Shown here: one piece after another, positions 24,655-33,017 of the stretch
Position numbering within the stretch: position 1 is the stretch's first letter
Layout of the letters: each line of letters opens with the position of its first letter
From: Lachnospiraceae bacterium
Lineage (GTDB): Bacteria > Bacillota > Clostridia > Lachnospirales > Lachnospiraceae
Direction: 5' to 3'
DNA: 40,057 nt
NCBI GenBank assembly: GCA_029053015.1
Contig: JAIDHX010000054.1
Span: 1-40,057 of the forward strand
The notes under the pieces: generated by a model
Database searches by the model: none
What the model saw: the letters and a program-made list of their open reading frames with translations, nothing else
Told to the model about the DNA's origin: nothing
Translations under genes and position numbers: made by a program

Positions 24655-25539
24655 TCAATTTATTCTGTATTCCGGCTGGCTGTTATTTTTATACTTCTTA
24701 CGGTATTGCCCCGGCGTCAAACCGAGGGATTTCCGAAAGATTCGGATGAAATAACTGCTGGAAGAAAAGCCCGCCTGCTGTGAGACGAGTTCCATGTCAG
24801 CATCGGATTCGACCAGTATCTTTTTTGCACACTCTATGCGAATGGAAGTTACATATTCCGTTAAATTTCTGGAAAAATGCTTTTGGAAAAAGCTGCTGAA
24901 ATATTTGGGTGACATATGGAACACCTGCCCCAATTCTTCCAAAGAAAGCTTTTCTTGATAGTGTGTCTGCATATAACGTGCAATCTCAAGAAGCAGGCGC
25001 ATCTGAGCGGAATCTTCCTGCCGCCTGTGGATGATTAAATTGTTTTGGAACAGGCAGGCATAGAAACGCAGGAGATTTGCCTTAATCATAAGCCAGTTTC
25101 CGCTGCTACTGCAATAATCGTCATAAATTTCCTCAAAAATGATACGCATCTGTCCGGCAACTGATGAAGGTAACTGCGTAATGACTTGCGCGTTTCCCTC
25201 TGACAGAGGATTTAAATACATTTCCGTTGCTTCATCCATTTGTGCAAATTGAAGCCATGAGAGCGGGAAGATAAAAGCCAGATAGGTGCAGTCCGGTGTT
25301 TGTGACTGCATGCCATGTAATTCTCTGGGATTGATATAAATAATGTCTCCGGCTTTTCCGATATAATCTTTTTCCTGAATTTTCAGACGTAATTCGCCCC
25401 GCTGTATCCATAAAATTTCTGCATTTTCCTGCCAATGGTATGGGACGTCAATTTTTCCGTCCGGTTCCTGCATCAGATAAATTTTTAGGGGGCGCATCAA
25501 TGTTCCCTGCGTTCTTGTTTCCTGTAAGTTCGGCTGCAT
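24655..25539 (-). CDS. AraC-family regulator with cupin, likely controlling the GH13 gene
   Basis: The ATG at 25539 was chosen because the longer start (25641) lies upstream of the promoter. The protein is 294 residues. The N-terminal cupin shows HWQENAEILWIQRGEL and GDIIYINPRELHGM, typical of sugar-sensing AraC/RhaS proteins. The C-terminal double HTH shows LSLEELGQVFHMSPKYFS and GFSSSSYFIRIFRKSLGLTP. It is divergent from the GH13 glucosidase and is probably its activator (inference from arrangement). Confidence 0.88.
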   Translation of the reverse strand: MQPNLQETRTQGTLMRPLKIYLMQEPDGKIDVPYHWQENAEILWIQRGELRLKIQEKDYIGKAGDIIYINPRELHGMQSQTPDCTYLAFIFPLSWLQFAQMDEATEMYLNPLSEGNAQVITQLPSSVAGQMRIIFEEIYDDYCSSSGNWLMIKANLLRFYACLFQNNLIIHRRQEDSAQMRLLLEIARYMQTHYQEKLSLEELGQVFHMSPKYFSSFFQKHFSRNLTEYVTSIRIECAKKILVESDADMELVSQQAGFSSSSYFIRIFRKSLGLTPGQYRKKYKNNSQPEYRIN

Positions 25540-25580
25540 ATATCTGCTCTTTTCCTTTTTATTGCTATCTTGATGTGGAT

Positions 25581-25610
25581 ATTTTAACATAATGTATGGA
25601 TATTTTTCAA
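25581..25610 (-). promoter_or_regulatory. promoter of the leftward AraC gene
   Basis: On the minus strand TTGAAA (25610-25605) and TAAAAT (25586-25581) are 18 bp apart. A rightward TATAAT at 25632-25637 without a clear -35 may serve the GH13 gene, which would fit an activator-dependent promoter. Confidence 0.55.
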
Positions 25611-25695
25611 CATTTACTGTATTTTGCGGGATATAATGCAATTAGAAATTGTACGAAGATACCCGTAAAAGAAAAAGAAAGAGAGGAATCAGGAT

Positions 25696-27258
25696 ATGAA
25701 GCACTGGTTGGAACAAAGTATTTTTTATGAAATTTACCCGCAGAGTTTTTACGACAGTAATGGGGATGGGATAGGAGATATTTGCGGTATTATCGAAAAA
25801 TTGGATTATATCCATGATTTAGGCTGTAATGCTCTTTGGTTAAATCCATGTTATCTGTCGCCATTTGGTGATGCGGGGTACGACGTGTCTGATTATTGTC
25901 AGGTGGCGCCGCGTTATGGAACGAACGAAGATTTGATGCAATTGTTTAGGGAAGCCCATATGCGCAATATGCATGTTATTCTTGATTTGGTGCCGGGGCA
26001 TACTTCTACGGAGCATCCTTGGTTTCAGGAATCGTGCAAAAATGAGCCTAACCAGTACTGGGGCAGATACATCTGGACGGATTCGATTTGGAAAGATGCG
26101 GCAGACTATGAGGGGATTTCCGGCTCACTGCGCGGACTGTACCCCAGAAACGGAAGTGTTGCCGTTAATTTTTTCTCCAATCAGCCGGCACTGAACTATG
26201 GATTTGCCAATCCAAGCGAGCCATGGCAGAGTGCGGTAGATGCGCCGGAAGCTTTGGCAACCCGTCAGGCAATGAAGAATGTTATGGACTTTTGGATTTC
26301 CAGGGGCTGTGATGGATTTCGTGTAGATATGGCAGGGTCTTTGGTAAAAAACGATTATGGAAGTGTGGAAACAATAAAGCTGTGGCAGGATGTCAGAAGT
26401 TTTCTGGATGATAAATATCCTGAGGCTGTGTTGATTTCCGAATGGGGTGAGCCGGATAAATCGTTAATGGCAGGATTCCACATGGATTTTCTGCTCCATT
26501 ATGGTCCCTCCCATTATATGGATTTATTCCGCTGCGAACATCCGTATTTTTGCAGGAAAGGGGAAGGAAATGCTTCCTTGTTTGTGGATACCTATCTCAA
26601 AAATTATGCTTTAACCAATGGAAAAGGCTTAATCTGTATTCCGTCCGGCAACCATGATATGGAGCGGATTCGTAAATATCTGGATGAAGAAGAGCTGAAG
26701 ATTGTATTTGCTTTTCTGCTATCAATGCCTGGTGCGCCGTTTTTATATTATGGGGATGAGATAGGAATGCAGCATTTGAATATTCCGTCTGTTGAAGGTG
26801 GTTATGATCGTACCGGCGCCAGAACGCCGATGCAGTGGAATGACGGGAAAAATTATGGATTTTCGGAGGCGGAAGCAGATAAACTCTATACACGGCAGGA
26901 TTGGTCAGCAAATGCACCCATAGTTTCCGAACGGATGGCTGATATGGGGTCGCTTTGGAATGAAATCCGGAAATTGTGTGAAATTCGTAAGTCGTTTCCT
27001 GCGTTGTGTGCATTTGGCGGGATTCAGTTTGTGTATTGTGAGCCGGAAAAATATCCGCTCGTATATCTGCGTACAAGCGGAGATGAAAAAATACTGGCAG
27101 TGCTTAATCCTTCCGAAAAAGACGTTTCATGTCCATGTGAGTATCAGTTGGGAGATAGCATCTATTCATTGGGTGGGCCGGTAAGCAGTAAAGGAGGCGT
27201 GCTGTATGTACCGGGACAGAGTGTAGGATTTATAAAGGTGGATACAGTGGATAGATAG
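25696..27258 (+). CDS. GH13 alpha-glucosidase-like glycoside hydrolase
   Basis: The product is 520 residues with no signal peptide, so cytoplasmic. The GH13 conserved regions are all present: DLVPGHTS (region I), GFRVDMAG with nucleophile Asp211 (region II), LISEWGEP with acid/base Glu249 (region III) and GNHD with Asp321 (region IV). The start QSIFYEIYPQSFYDSNGDGI is that of oligo-1,6-glucosidases and alpha-glucosidases, including the Ca2+-site-like Asp/Asn loop. It should hydrolyse short alpha-glucosides taken into the cell. The exact linkage (alpha-1,4, alpha-1,6 or sucrose/trehalose) is not decided. GAGAGG precedes the ATG. No sugar transporter is adjacent. Confidence 0.9.
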   Translation: MKHWLEQSIFYEIYPQSFYDSNGDGIGDICGIIEKLDYIHDLGCNALWLNPCYLSPFGDAGYDVSDYCQVAPRYGTNEDLMQLFREAHMRNMHVILDLVPGHTSTEHPWFQESCKNEPNQYWGRYIWTDSIWKDAADYEGISGSLRGLYPRNGSVAVNFFSNQPALNYGFANPSEPWQSAVDAPEALATRQAMKNVMDFWISRGCDGFRVDMAGSLVKNDYGSVETIKLWQDVRSFLDDKYPEAVLISEWGEPDKSLMAGFHMDFLLHYGPSHYMDLFRCEHPYFCRKGEGNASLFVDTYLKNYALTNGKGLICIPSGNHDMERIRKYLDEEELKIVFAFLLSMPGAPFLYYGDEIGMQHLNIPSVEGGYDRTGARTPMQWNDGKNYGFSEAEADKLYTRQDWSANAPIVSERMADMGSLWNEIRKLCEIRKSFPALCAFGGIQFVYCEPEKYPLVYLRTSGDEKILAVLNPSEKDVSCPCEYQLGDSIYSLGGPVSSKGGVLYVPGQSVGFIKVDTVDR

Positions 27259-27327
27259 AGAGCAGAAAAGGTGGTTTCCTGAGAGATTAACATGCTTCGG
27301 AAAAATCGACAAAGAATCAATCAAATA

Positions 27328-27356
27328 TTGCATTTACCGCCGCAAAATGGTATATT
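27328..27356 (+). promoter_or_regulatory. promoter of the solute-binding protein gene
   Basis: TTGCAT (27328-27333) and TATATT (27351-27356) are 17 bp apart, about 65 nt before the ATG. Confidence 0.7.
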
Positions 27357-27379
27357 ATACAAGTACTTATATTTGTATA
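27356..27379. promoter_or_regulatory. palindrome over the transcription start, candidate operator
   Basis: TATACAA (27356-27362) and TTGTATA (27373-27379) are inverted with a 10-bp gap, directly after the -10 box. A repressor bound here would block initiation. The regulator is not identified; the half-site recalls GntR-type operators. Confidence 0.45.
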
Positions 27380-27421
27380 CATAAGGTGTAAAAGGATAGT
27401 GTATTTGGGAATGGAGGAAAC

Positions 27422-28264
27422 ATGAAAAAGCTTTTAGCAGTAGCAATGGCTGTCATTATGGCAGCAGCGCTTGCCGGCTGCGGCGGTGAAAAAAAGACGA
27501 CGGCGAAGGTAATTGAAATTTGGCTTACAAACGAGGAGTATGCGTTTGGTGTGGACAAAGCACAGCCGGAGCTTTTGGAGTCGGTCAATGAATTTATTGA
27601 GGAAATCAAAGCAACCGGTACTTTTGATGAGATTTGCAACCGTTATTTTGGAGACGGAACGCCGGTTGCAGTGACTTCGGCGGTTTATGACGAGAGTAAA
27701 GACCAGCTTGTGGTGGCAACCAATGCAGAGTTTGAGCCGTTTGAGTACAAGGAAGGCGATAAGTATTACGGTATCGATATGGAAATTGCGGCTCAGCTTG
27801 CGGCATATCTGGGCAAGGAACTGGTGATTCAGAATATGGATTTTGATGAGGTATGTCCGGCAGTGGGGCAGCAGAAGTGCGACATCGCAATGGCCGGGCT
27901 TACGGTACGGGAAGACAGAATGGAATATGTCAGCTTTTCTGCGCCCTATTATGTTGCGGCACAAAAGCTGATTGTGACATCAGAAGACATGGAGTTCGAT
28001 GCATGTCTGGAGGCTGCGTCTGTCGAGGCGATTTTAAAGGAGAAGGGAAGTAGTATAAAAGTTGGCGTACAGACGGGAACCACAGGACAGTTTTATGCGG
28101 AGGGAGACGAAGATTGGGGCTTTGAGGGCCTGGGCGTCGAGGTGGTCGGCTACAAAACCGGTTCACTTGCCGTACAGGATATGTTGGACGGCAATATCGA
28201 CTACGTGATTATCGACTCTGCACCGGCAGAATATATTACAGAAAAGATTAACAAGAAGCAGTAG
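27422..28264 (+). CDS. amino-acid-type ABC solute-binding lipoprotein, apparently circularly permuted
   Basis: The 280-residue lipoprotein has a signal peptide ending LAGC (Cys20), and GGAGG precedes the ATG. The core (about 95-275) is a bacterial family 3 solute-binding domain: LVVATNAEFEPFEY at its start, GIDMEIAAQLA, then CDIAMAGLTVREDR and VGVQTGTTGQFY. It stops at VIIDSAPAEYITEKI, where normal family members have one more strand and a long C-terminal helix. That missing tail appears instead at residues 35-77: LTNEEYAFGVDKAQPELLE through GTFDEICNRYFG. The chain is thus reordered as signal, tail, core. It should still bind an amino acid or similar ligand, but no permease or ATPase gene is adjacent. 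Confidence 0.85.
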   Translation: MKKLLAVAMAVIMAAALAGCGGEKKTTAKVIEIWLTNEEYAFGVDKAQPELLESVNEFIEEIKATGTFDEICNRYFGDGTPVAVTSAVYDESKDQLVVATNAEFEPFEYKEGDKYYGIDMEIAAQLAAYLGKELVIQNMDFDEVCPAVGQQKCDIAMAGLTVREDRMEYVSFSAPYYVAAQKLIVTSEDMEFDACLEAASVEAILKEKGSSIKVGVQTGTTGQFYAEGDEDWGFEGLGVEVVGYKTGSLAVQDMLDGNIDYVIIDSAPAEYITEKINKKQ

Positions 28265-28287
28265 AGGAAAAGCGCTGCTTTCATAAT

Positions 28288-28345
28288 AAAAGCTCCTTTC
28301 ATGGTGCGCTTCGGTTTTGGAAGCCGCTGTAGAAAGGAGCTTTTT
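28288..28345. terminator. bidirectional intrinsic terminator
   Basis: AAAAGCTCCTTTC (28288-28300) pairs with GAAAGGAGCTTTTT (28332-28345), with an inner GCTTC/GAAGC stem. T runs on both strands allow it to end the solute-binding protein transcript and the leftward SDR transcript. Confidence 0.88.
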
Positions 28346-28366
28346 GTATGGCAGTTAATAAAGTAA

Positions 28367-29128
28367 TTACGGACGAAGACCGCTGCCGCCCTGTAAGGTG
28401 ATAGTCTCGCCGGTCACATAGCTTGCTTCTTCGCTTGCAAGGAATACGCAGACACGTCCGATATCCTTCTGCGGGTCAGCAAAATGACCAAGAGGGATGC
28501 TCTGGATGGTTTTTTCATATAAATCAGGATATGCTTCTTTCCACTGTGCAAGTCCTTCGGACATAGCGAGCGGGCATACCACATTGACACGAACGCCGTC
28601 GGGGCCCCATTCGCTTGCGGCTACTCTTGACATGCCACGGATGCCTTCCTTTGCTGCGGCATAACTGGACTGCCCGAGCTTTCCGAAAAGACCGGCGCCG
28701 GAGGCAAAATTCACTACGCTGCCTTTGGTTTCCTTCAGATAAGGGAATGCATGCTTCATGTAGAAGAAGGTAGCATACAGACCGGAATAGATCGCTTTGT
28801 CAAAATCCTCCTTCGTATGGTCAATCAGATTGACGCCGGAAGCGGAGTTCTGTGCGTTGTTGACTACAGCGTCCAAACGTCCAAGTGCTTTTACGCCGGT
28901 TTCAATAGCATTTTTTACCTGCTCCTCGTCACCGCCGTCAGCAGTTATGGGTACAACCGTTACGCCGTATTCCTTTTCGATTTCATCTTTTGCTTTTTCC
29001 AACTTTGACAGAGTGCGGCCTGTGATAATCAGGTTAGCTCCTTCAGCGGCAAATGCGTTGGAAACACCTCTGCCGATGCCCTGTCCACCGCCAGTGATAA
29101 GTACAACCTTTCCTTCAAAACGTTTCAT
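28367..29128 (-). CDS. short-chain dehydrogenase/reductase (SDR)
   Basis: The ATG at 29128 follows AGAAAGAAGG, and the protein is 253 residues, standard for classical SDRs; the ORF's upstream extension of 52 residues is spurious. The cofactor motif is TGGGQGIGRG, followed by NNAQN (variant of NNAG), catalytic Ser in NFASGAG and YAAAK (Tyr-x3-Lys). An Arg rather than Asp after the second strand (TGRTLSK) suggests NADP(H). The C-terminus YVTGETITLQGGSGL is typical of FabG-like members. The substrate is unknown. It is divergent from an AraC gene. Confidence 0.9.
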   Translation of the reverse strand: MKRFEGKVVLITGGGQGIGRGVSNAFAAEGANLIITGRTLSKLEKAKDEIEKEYGVTVVPITADGGDEEQVKNAIETGVKALGRLDAVVNNAQNSASGVNLIDHTKEDFDKAIYSGLYATFFYMKHAFPYLKETKGSVVNFASGAGLFGKLGQSSYAAAKEGIRGMSRVAASEWGPDGVRVNVVCPLAMSEGLAQWKEAYPDLYEKTIQSIPLGHFADPQKDIGRVCVFLASEEASYVTGETITLQGGSGLRP

Positions 29129-29301
29129 GTAGAATACCTTCTTTCTTTTTGGATTAGCTGATACAGCTTGTACGCAGCTGTTATACTTTTTTATTTTACC
29201 ACATAATTCCTTTTTTGCATATGCTGATTTTGAATTGTGTTCCAGTGGAAAATAGCTTATAATGGCGGTGATAAATCTACACAAGGAACGGGATTGATAG
29301 G

Positions 29302-30126
29302 ATGGATAAGAAAACTGTATTTCCGCTTACTTATGAAGTCTGCGGACAGCTCATCAGCTTAGATGGATTTTGGCATCACCGCCGCTGTTTTGCGTCACAT
29401 GTCCTGATTGTGGTGACAGAAGGCACGCTGTATATAACATCGGGCGGCAATCCGTACACGGTTTCTGCAGGACAGTATATTCTGTTAAAAGCGGAAGAGG
29501 AGCATTTCGGGCATCGGGCGTCAACAGGCAGGCTTTCCTATATGTGGGTGCATTTTTCGTCTGATGGCAGTTTTGGGACAGGTTCGGACGGCGAAAGCGC
29601 AGCCTATCTGTTTCCGGAATATGGTTCGGTGTCCGTGTCAGGCAGGGTTTCCCTTTTGTTTCATCAGCTTCTGGATTTGTCACTGGAAGAAAAGCCTCTT
29701 GCCGATAATATGCTGCATTATGCTTTGAGTCTGCTGGTAATGGAGCTGTCAAGGGAGTACAGGCAGAGTCAGAAAAATGGAAGTCATCTGCTTCCCGCTG
29801 TCGTTGTATCCGTCATGGAATGGATTAAGGCAAACTATTATCAGCCGTTTACCGTTTCTGAACTTGCCGGTAAATTCGGTTATCAGGCAGATTATCTGTC
29901 CTCACTTTTCAAAAAGGCAGCAGGCGTTTCCATCGTGCGCTATACAAACGGGATACGCATCAAATCTGCTAAAACGTTATTGCTCAATTATGAACTGTCA
30001 ATTAAAGAAACCGCATATGCCTGCGGTTTCTCTGATGAAAAATATTTTATGAAGGTTTTCAGACAGTCTGAGGGAATGACTCCTACACAATACAAGAAGG
30101 CTTTTTGTAAGAAATATATTAATTAG
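29302..30126 (+). CDS. AraC-family regulator with cupin
   Basis: The 274-residue protein has an N-terminal cupin (CFASHVLIVVTEGTLYI, then VSAGQYILLKAEEEHFG) and a C-terminal AraC double HTH (FTVSELAGKFGYQADYLSSLF, GFSDEKYFMKVFRQSEGMTP). The sugar-sensing layout and a tail-to-tail 8-nt overlap with the GH127 gene suggest that it regulates carbohydrate genes nearby, perhaps GH127 or the divergent SDR. The ribosome binding site is modest (AAGGAACGGG, distant). Confidence 0.87.
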   Translation: MDKKTVFPLTYEVCGQLISLDGFWHHRRCFASHVLIVVTEGTLYITSGGNPYTVSAGQYILLKAEEEHFGHRASTGRLSYMWVHFSSDGSFGTGSDGESAAYLFPEYGSVSVSGRVSLLFHQLLDLSLEEKPLADNMLHYALSLLVMELSREYRQSQKNGSHLLPAVVVSVMEWIKANYYQPFTVSELAGKFGYQADYLSSLFKKAAGVSIVRYTNGIRIKSAKTLLLNYELSIKETAYACGFSDEKYFMKVFRQSEGMTPTQYKKAFCKKYIN

Positions 30127-31933
30127 GCTTTCTGGTGAAATAGATTGTGTACCGTTCGTCTGTAATATTGTAAAGCGGAACAAAGGTGATATGTTCCGCC
30201 TGGCCCGCGGTGCAATATGTGCTCTGCTGCCATGGGAAGGTATCGTAGGTATGCTCCGTAACATAAGTCAGCGCGTTTTCGGGGTTGTCGTTATCCATGA
30301 CAATACCACAGTCCTTGTCACAAAGCCCTGCAAGTACAATGGGGCCTTCCATAAACGCCGTCCTGTCTGGCATATCGGGAAGCGTTTCTGTAGTGAGAGA
30401 AGCCGCAAAATAAAGGCTTATCACATCATCCGACCATTCCCTTTCAATATCCAAATAGCCGTTGTGAACCGGTATGTTTTTCCATTCTTCACCGTTTAGG
30501 ATGACGACGGGACTGTGTTTTGTCCAATCAGGAACACGGAACGACAAGGTAAATATTTCGGGCATATTGGCCTTCACGGTAAATTTCAGGAACCAGCGGG
30601 ACATTCTGCTGTCGTCATGTTCGTCAAAAAACGCACCGTCATTGTAATATTTCATATCAACGCTCTGCGTAACAGTCACATTGTCACTGCGGCGGTATGT
30701 GGAAGGAATATACTGGCCGACAACAAGGCGGTTGGCCGTGCTGTCCTCGTAGTAGCAGAGTGCCGGATATAATGTCTGCGACTGTACCATGGTACCGTGG
30801 CAGCACCAGAAATCGTGGGTTTTGCTGCCCCATTTCTTTTTGCTTCCCGGTTTCATGGGCAGGAAATAAGTGGGCATTCCGGTATGCTTGTTCTGCTGTG
30901 CAAGGAAACCGTTATAGAGATTTTTTTCAATGTAGGAGGCATAGACTGCATCTCCTGTAAAGCGGTAGAGGTAGTCTGCAAGACGGACCATATTGTATAC
31001 CGTGCAAAACTCCTGATTCCGCTCTCCCATAAACTGTCCGAGAAGATGGGGCGCTACCCAGAATTCGCCGGCATTCTGTCCGCCCGTGCAATAGGATTCC
31101 CTGTCATTCACCGCGCACTGCCAGAATTTTTCAGTAAGAGAAAGCCACTTGGCGTCGCCTGTCGCTTCGTACATTTTGGCGGCACCATGCGCCCACGGGA
31201 TACTTGCATTTGCGTGGCAGCCTGTAAGCGCGTCGATTCCGTTCGCCAGTTTTTGAAAAAGGGAAGGGTGGCTGTAGCGTTCGGCAAGCGTCAGATACTT
31301 TTCTTCTTTTGTGATGGCGTAAAGACTTGCCCATACCTCGAGCATACCGCCTTCCTCGCCGCTGTAAACGGCGTGGGGATTTTTTTCTGCCATGGAGCCG
31401 GTCCAATCCATATACCAGTCGGCCGCAGACCCAAGGATTTGCAGGGCGGTTTCGTTTTTGGCGTACATATATGCATGGAGAAGCCCAAGGAGCGTTTTGT
31501 GCATGACATACTGGGGTGACCAGACATATACGTTGTTTTCCAGCATTTTAAAATATTTTTCGGGAATAGGACCAATCCATTTTCCGCCGTTCAGCACGCG
31601 GCAGCGGTCAAGCTCGTCAATGATGACATCGAGCTTTGCTTTCAGCTCCCTGTCCTTGTTTGTAGCGACAAGCATGGAGGCAGCGGAGAGCCAGTGCCCA
31701 AGGAAATGTCCTCTGAGCTGGCAGGTCGGCGCTTCCCAGCCCCAGTGCATTTTGGCTGTGGCAGGACCTTCGAGAACCTGAAGCCCCGGCATGACGATGC
31801 CTGCCTCCAGATAGAAATTCTGGAGAAGCCCCTGGCTGTCCAGTTCCATCAGATAGCTTCTGTTGACCTCGGCGCGTTCACAAAAAAGACCGGGCAAAAG
31901 ATGAACATGTTCAAAATTGATTTGCTTCAGCAT
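30119..31933 (-). CDS. GH127 beta-L-arabinofuranosidase family protein (DUF1680)
   Basis: The ATG at 31933 follows GGAGG, and the product is 604 residues. The alpha/alpha-barrel sequence is typical of GH127/DUF1680: WEAPTCQLRGHFLGHWLSA near the start, then the metal and catalytic residues Glu308 and Cys310 (EFCTVYNM) and the Cys377-Cys378 pair (DFWCCHG). In the characterised Bifidobacterium enzyme HypBA1 the equivalent Cys pair and Glu bind zinc, and the first Cys of the pair is the nucleophile; I infer the same here. The enzyme removes beta-L-arabinofuranose from plant glycans. There is no signal peptide, so it probably acts in the cytoplasm on imported oligosaccharides. Confidence 0.9.
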   Translation of the reverse strand: MLKQINFEHVHLLPGLFCERAEVNRSYLMELDSQGLLQNFYLEAGIVMPGLQVLEGPATAKMHWGWEAPTCQLRGHFLGHWLSAASMLVATNKDRELKAKLDVIIDELDRCRVLNGGKWIGPIPEKYFKMLENNVYVWSPQYVMHKTLLGLLHAYMYAKNETALQILGSAADWYMDWTGSMAEKNPHAVYSGEEGGMLEVWASLYAITKEEKYLTLAERYSHPSLFQKLANGIDALTGCHANASIPWAHGAAKMYEATGDAKWLSLTEKFWQCAVNDRESYCTGGQNAGEFWVAPHLLGQFMGERNQEFCTVYNMVRLADYLYRFTGDAVYASYIEKNLYNGFLAQQNKHTGMPTYFLPMKPGSKKKWGSKTHDFWCCHGTMVQSQTLYPALCYYEDSTANRLVVGQYIPSTYRRSDNVTVTQSVDMKYYNDGAFFDEHDDSRMSRWFLKFTVKANMPEIFTLSFRVPDWTKHSPVVILNGEEWKNIPVHNGYLDIEREWSDDVISLYFAASLTTETLPDMPDRTAFMEGPIVLAGLCDKDCGIVMDNDNPENALTYVTEHTYDTFPWQQSTYCTAGQAEHITFVPLYNITDERYTIYFTRKPN

Positions 31934-32108
31934 AGCATTTCCTCCATTCATCGGTTCATATGTTCATAGAATAGCGTCTTTAGCGGGGTTTGTCGGTAGA
32001 TAGAATAGAGGATAGGTGGAAAATTCTTTGAATTATTTTGTCGAAAATCGTAAACAGCTCCCGCAAACCTGAATATACTATAGTAAAAGATAAAATGGAG
32101 AAGATACC

Positions 32109-33017
32109 ATGAAATATTTGTATATTGCGGCGGGTATTTTAGCAGTACTGCTGATACTGCTTGCGATATGGGCGTTTGCATGGAGAAGCCGCGCCAGACG
32201 TAAGGTAAGGCGGCGCTGCGACGAAGAAAAGTGCCGGGATTTGAACAGGGCAGTCGGAACCTTCGGCTTTCAATATGATATCTGTCAGGACATTTTCTAT
32301 TCTACAAAGGATGCCTGGCAGCGGGAGATGGGATACGGAAAAATTTACGATGATCATGCCATCAGCATGGGAATGGTGTTTGACTGTGAACCCATATATT
32401 TTTCCTATAATCAAAAAAGCTACTTGTTAGAGCTCTGGAAAGGGCAGTACGGCATGTCCACAGGAGCCGAAATCGGTTTTTATGTTTCGGATGAAGCGGG
32501 TGGAGAACATCCCGAGCGGCTTTTTTACCGCTGTGCTTCAGATGAGGAAATGCTGCAAATGCGCTTTGTACTGAGGAAAAAAGGGCGGATTTTGGTAATG
32601 CGTGAGGAGAGGCACTGGTGGCTTACCGGTTTTGTGCTGGGTGAGTTTGCCAAAAAAGAAGAGCTTGGCATGGAGGTTTCCATCACCTTCAGGGACTGCC
32701 AGATGAGGAATGCTTTTTATGAGGCGCTTTTGCGCGCCGGATACAAGAAAGAAAATATCTGCGTAAACGGAAGCCGTGTGAGGTTCAGTTTTACAAAGCC
32801 CTGCTATGCAGGTCCGAAGCACTGGAGGCTGCGGGTATGGTGGGTACAGTGGAAAAACAAAAGAAACTGCAGGCGGTACCGCCGCGTAACCGGCTGCTTT
32901 GTACGCACGATAGACAGAGTGGATTATCTGGGCATGTGCTTCCCGGGGCTGTACCGCCTGCTGGGCAGACTCAGCCGGATACCCCGTAAGAAAAAATGCC
33001 GGAGAAGACGGGCGTGA
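32109..33017 (+). CDS. DUF4474 membrane-anchored protein
   Basis: The 302-residue protein has one N-terminal membrane helix (about 4-25) followed by a strongly basic stretch, so the bulk is expected in the cytoplasm. The rest matches DUF4474 as I know it: GFQYDICQDIFYSTKDAWQR, CEPIYFSYNQKSYLLELWKG, GMSTGAEIGFY and HWWLTGFVLGEFA. DUF4474 has no assigned activity. The C-terminus adds about 70 basic residues. GGAG precedes the ATG. Its stop overlaps the GTG of the metallophosphoesterase (GTGA), so the two are translationally coupled and probably work together. Confidence 0.85.
   Translation: MKYLYIAAGILAVLLILLAIWAFAWRSRARRKVRRRCDEEKCRDLNRAVGTFGFQYDICQDIFYSTKDAWQREMGYGKIYDDHAISMGMVFDCEPIYFSYNQKSYLLELWKGQYGMSTGAEIGFYVSDEAGGEHPERLFYRCASDEEMLQMRFVLRKKGRILVMREERHWWLTGFVLGEFAKKEELGMEVSITFRDCQMRNAFYEALLRAGYKKENICVNGSRVRFSFTKPCYAGPKHWRLRVWWVQWKNKRNCRRYRRVTGCFVRTIDRVDYLGMCFPGLYRLLGRLSRIPRKKKCRRRRA

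Noticed and set aside
30797..31519. 240-residue plus-strand ORF
   Set aside because: It is opposite the GH127 gene, which carries the full set of catalytic residues; no coding evidence on this strand.
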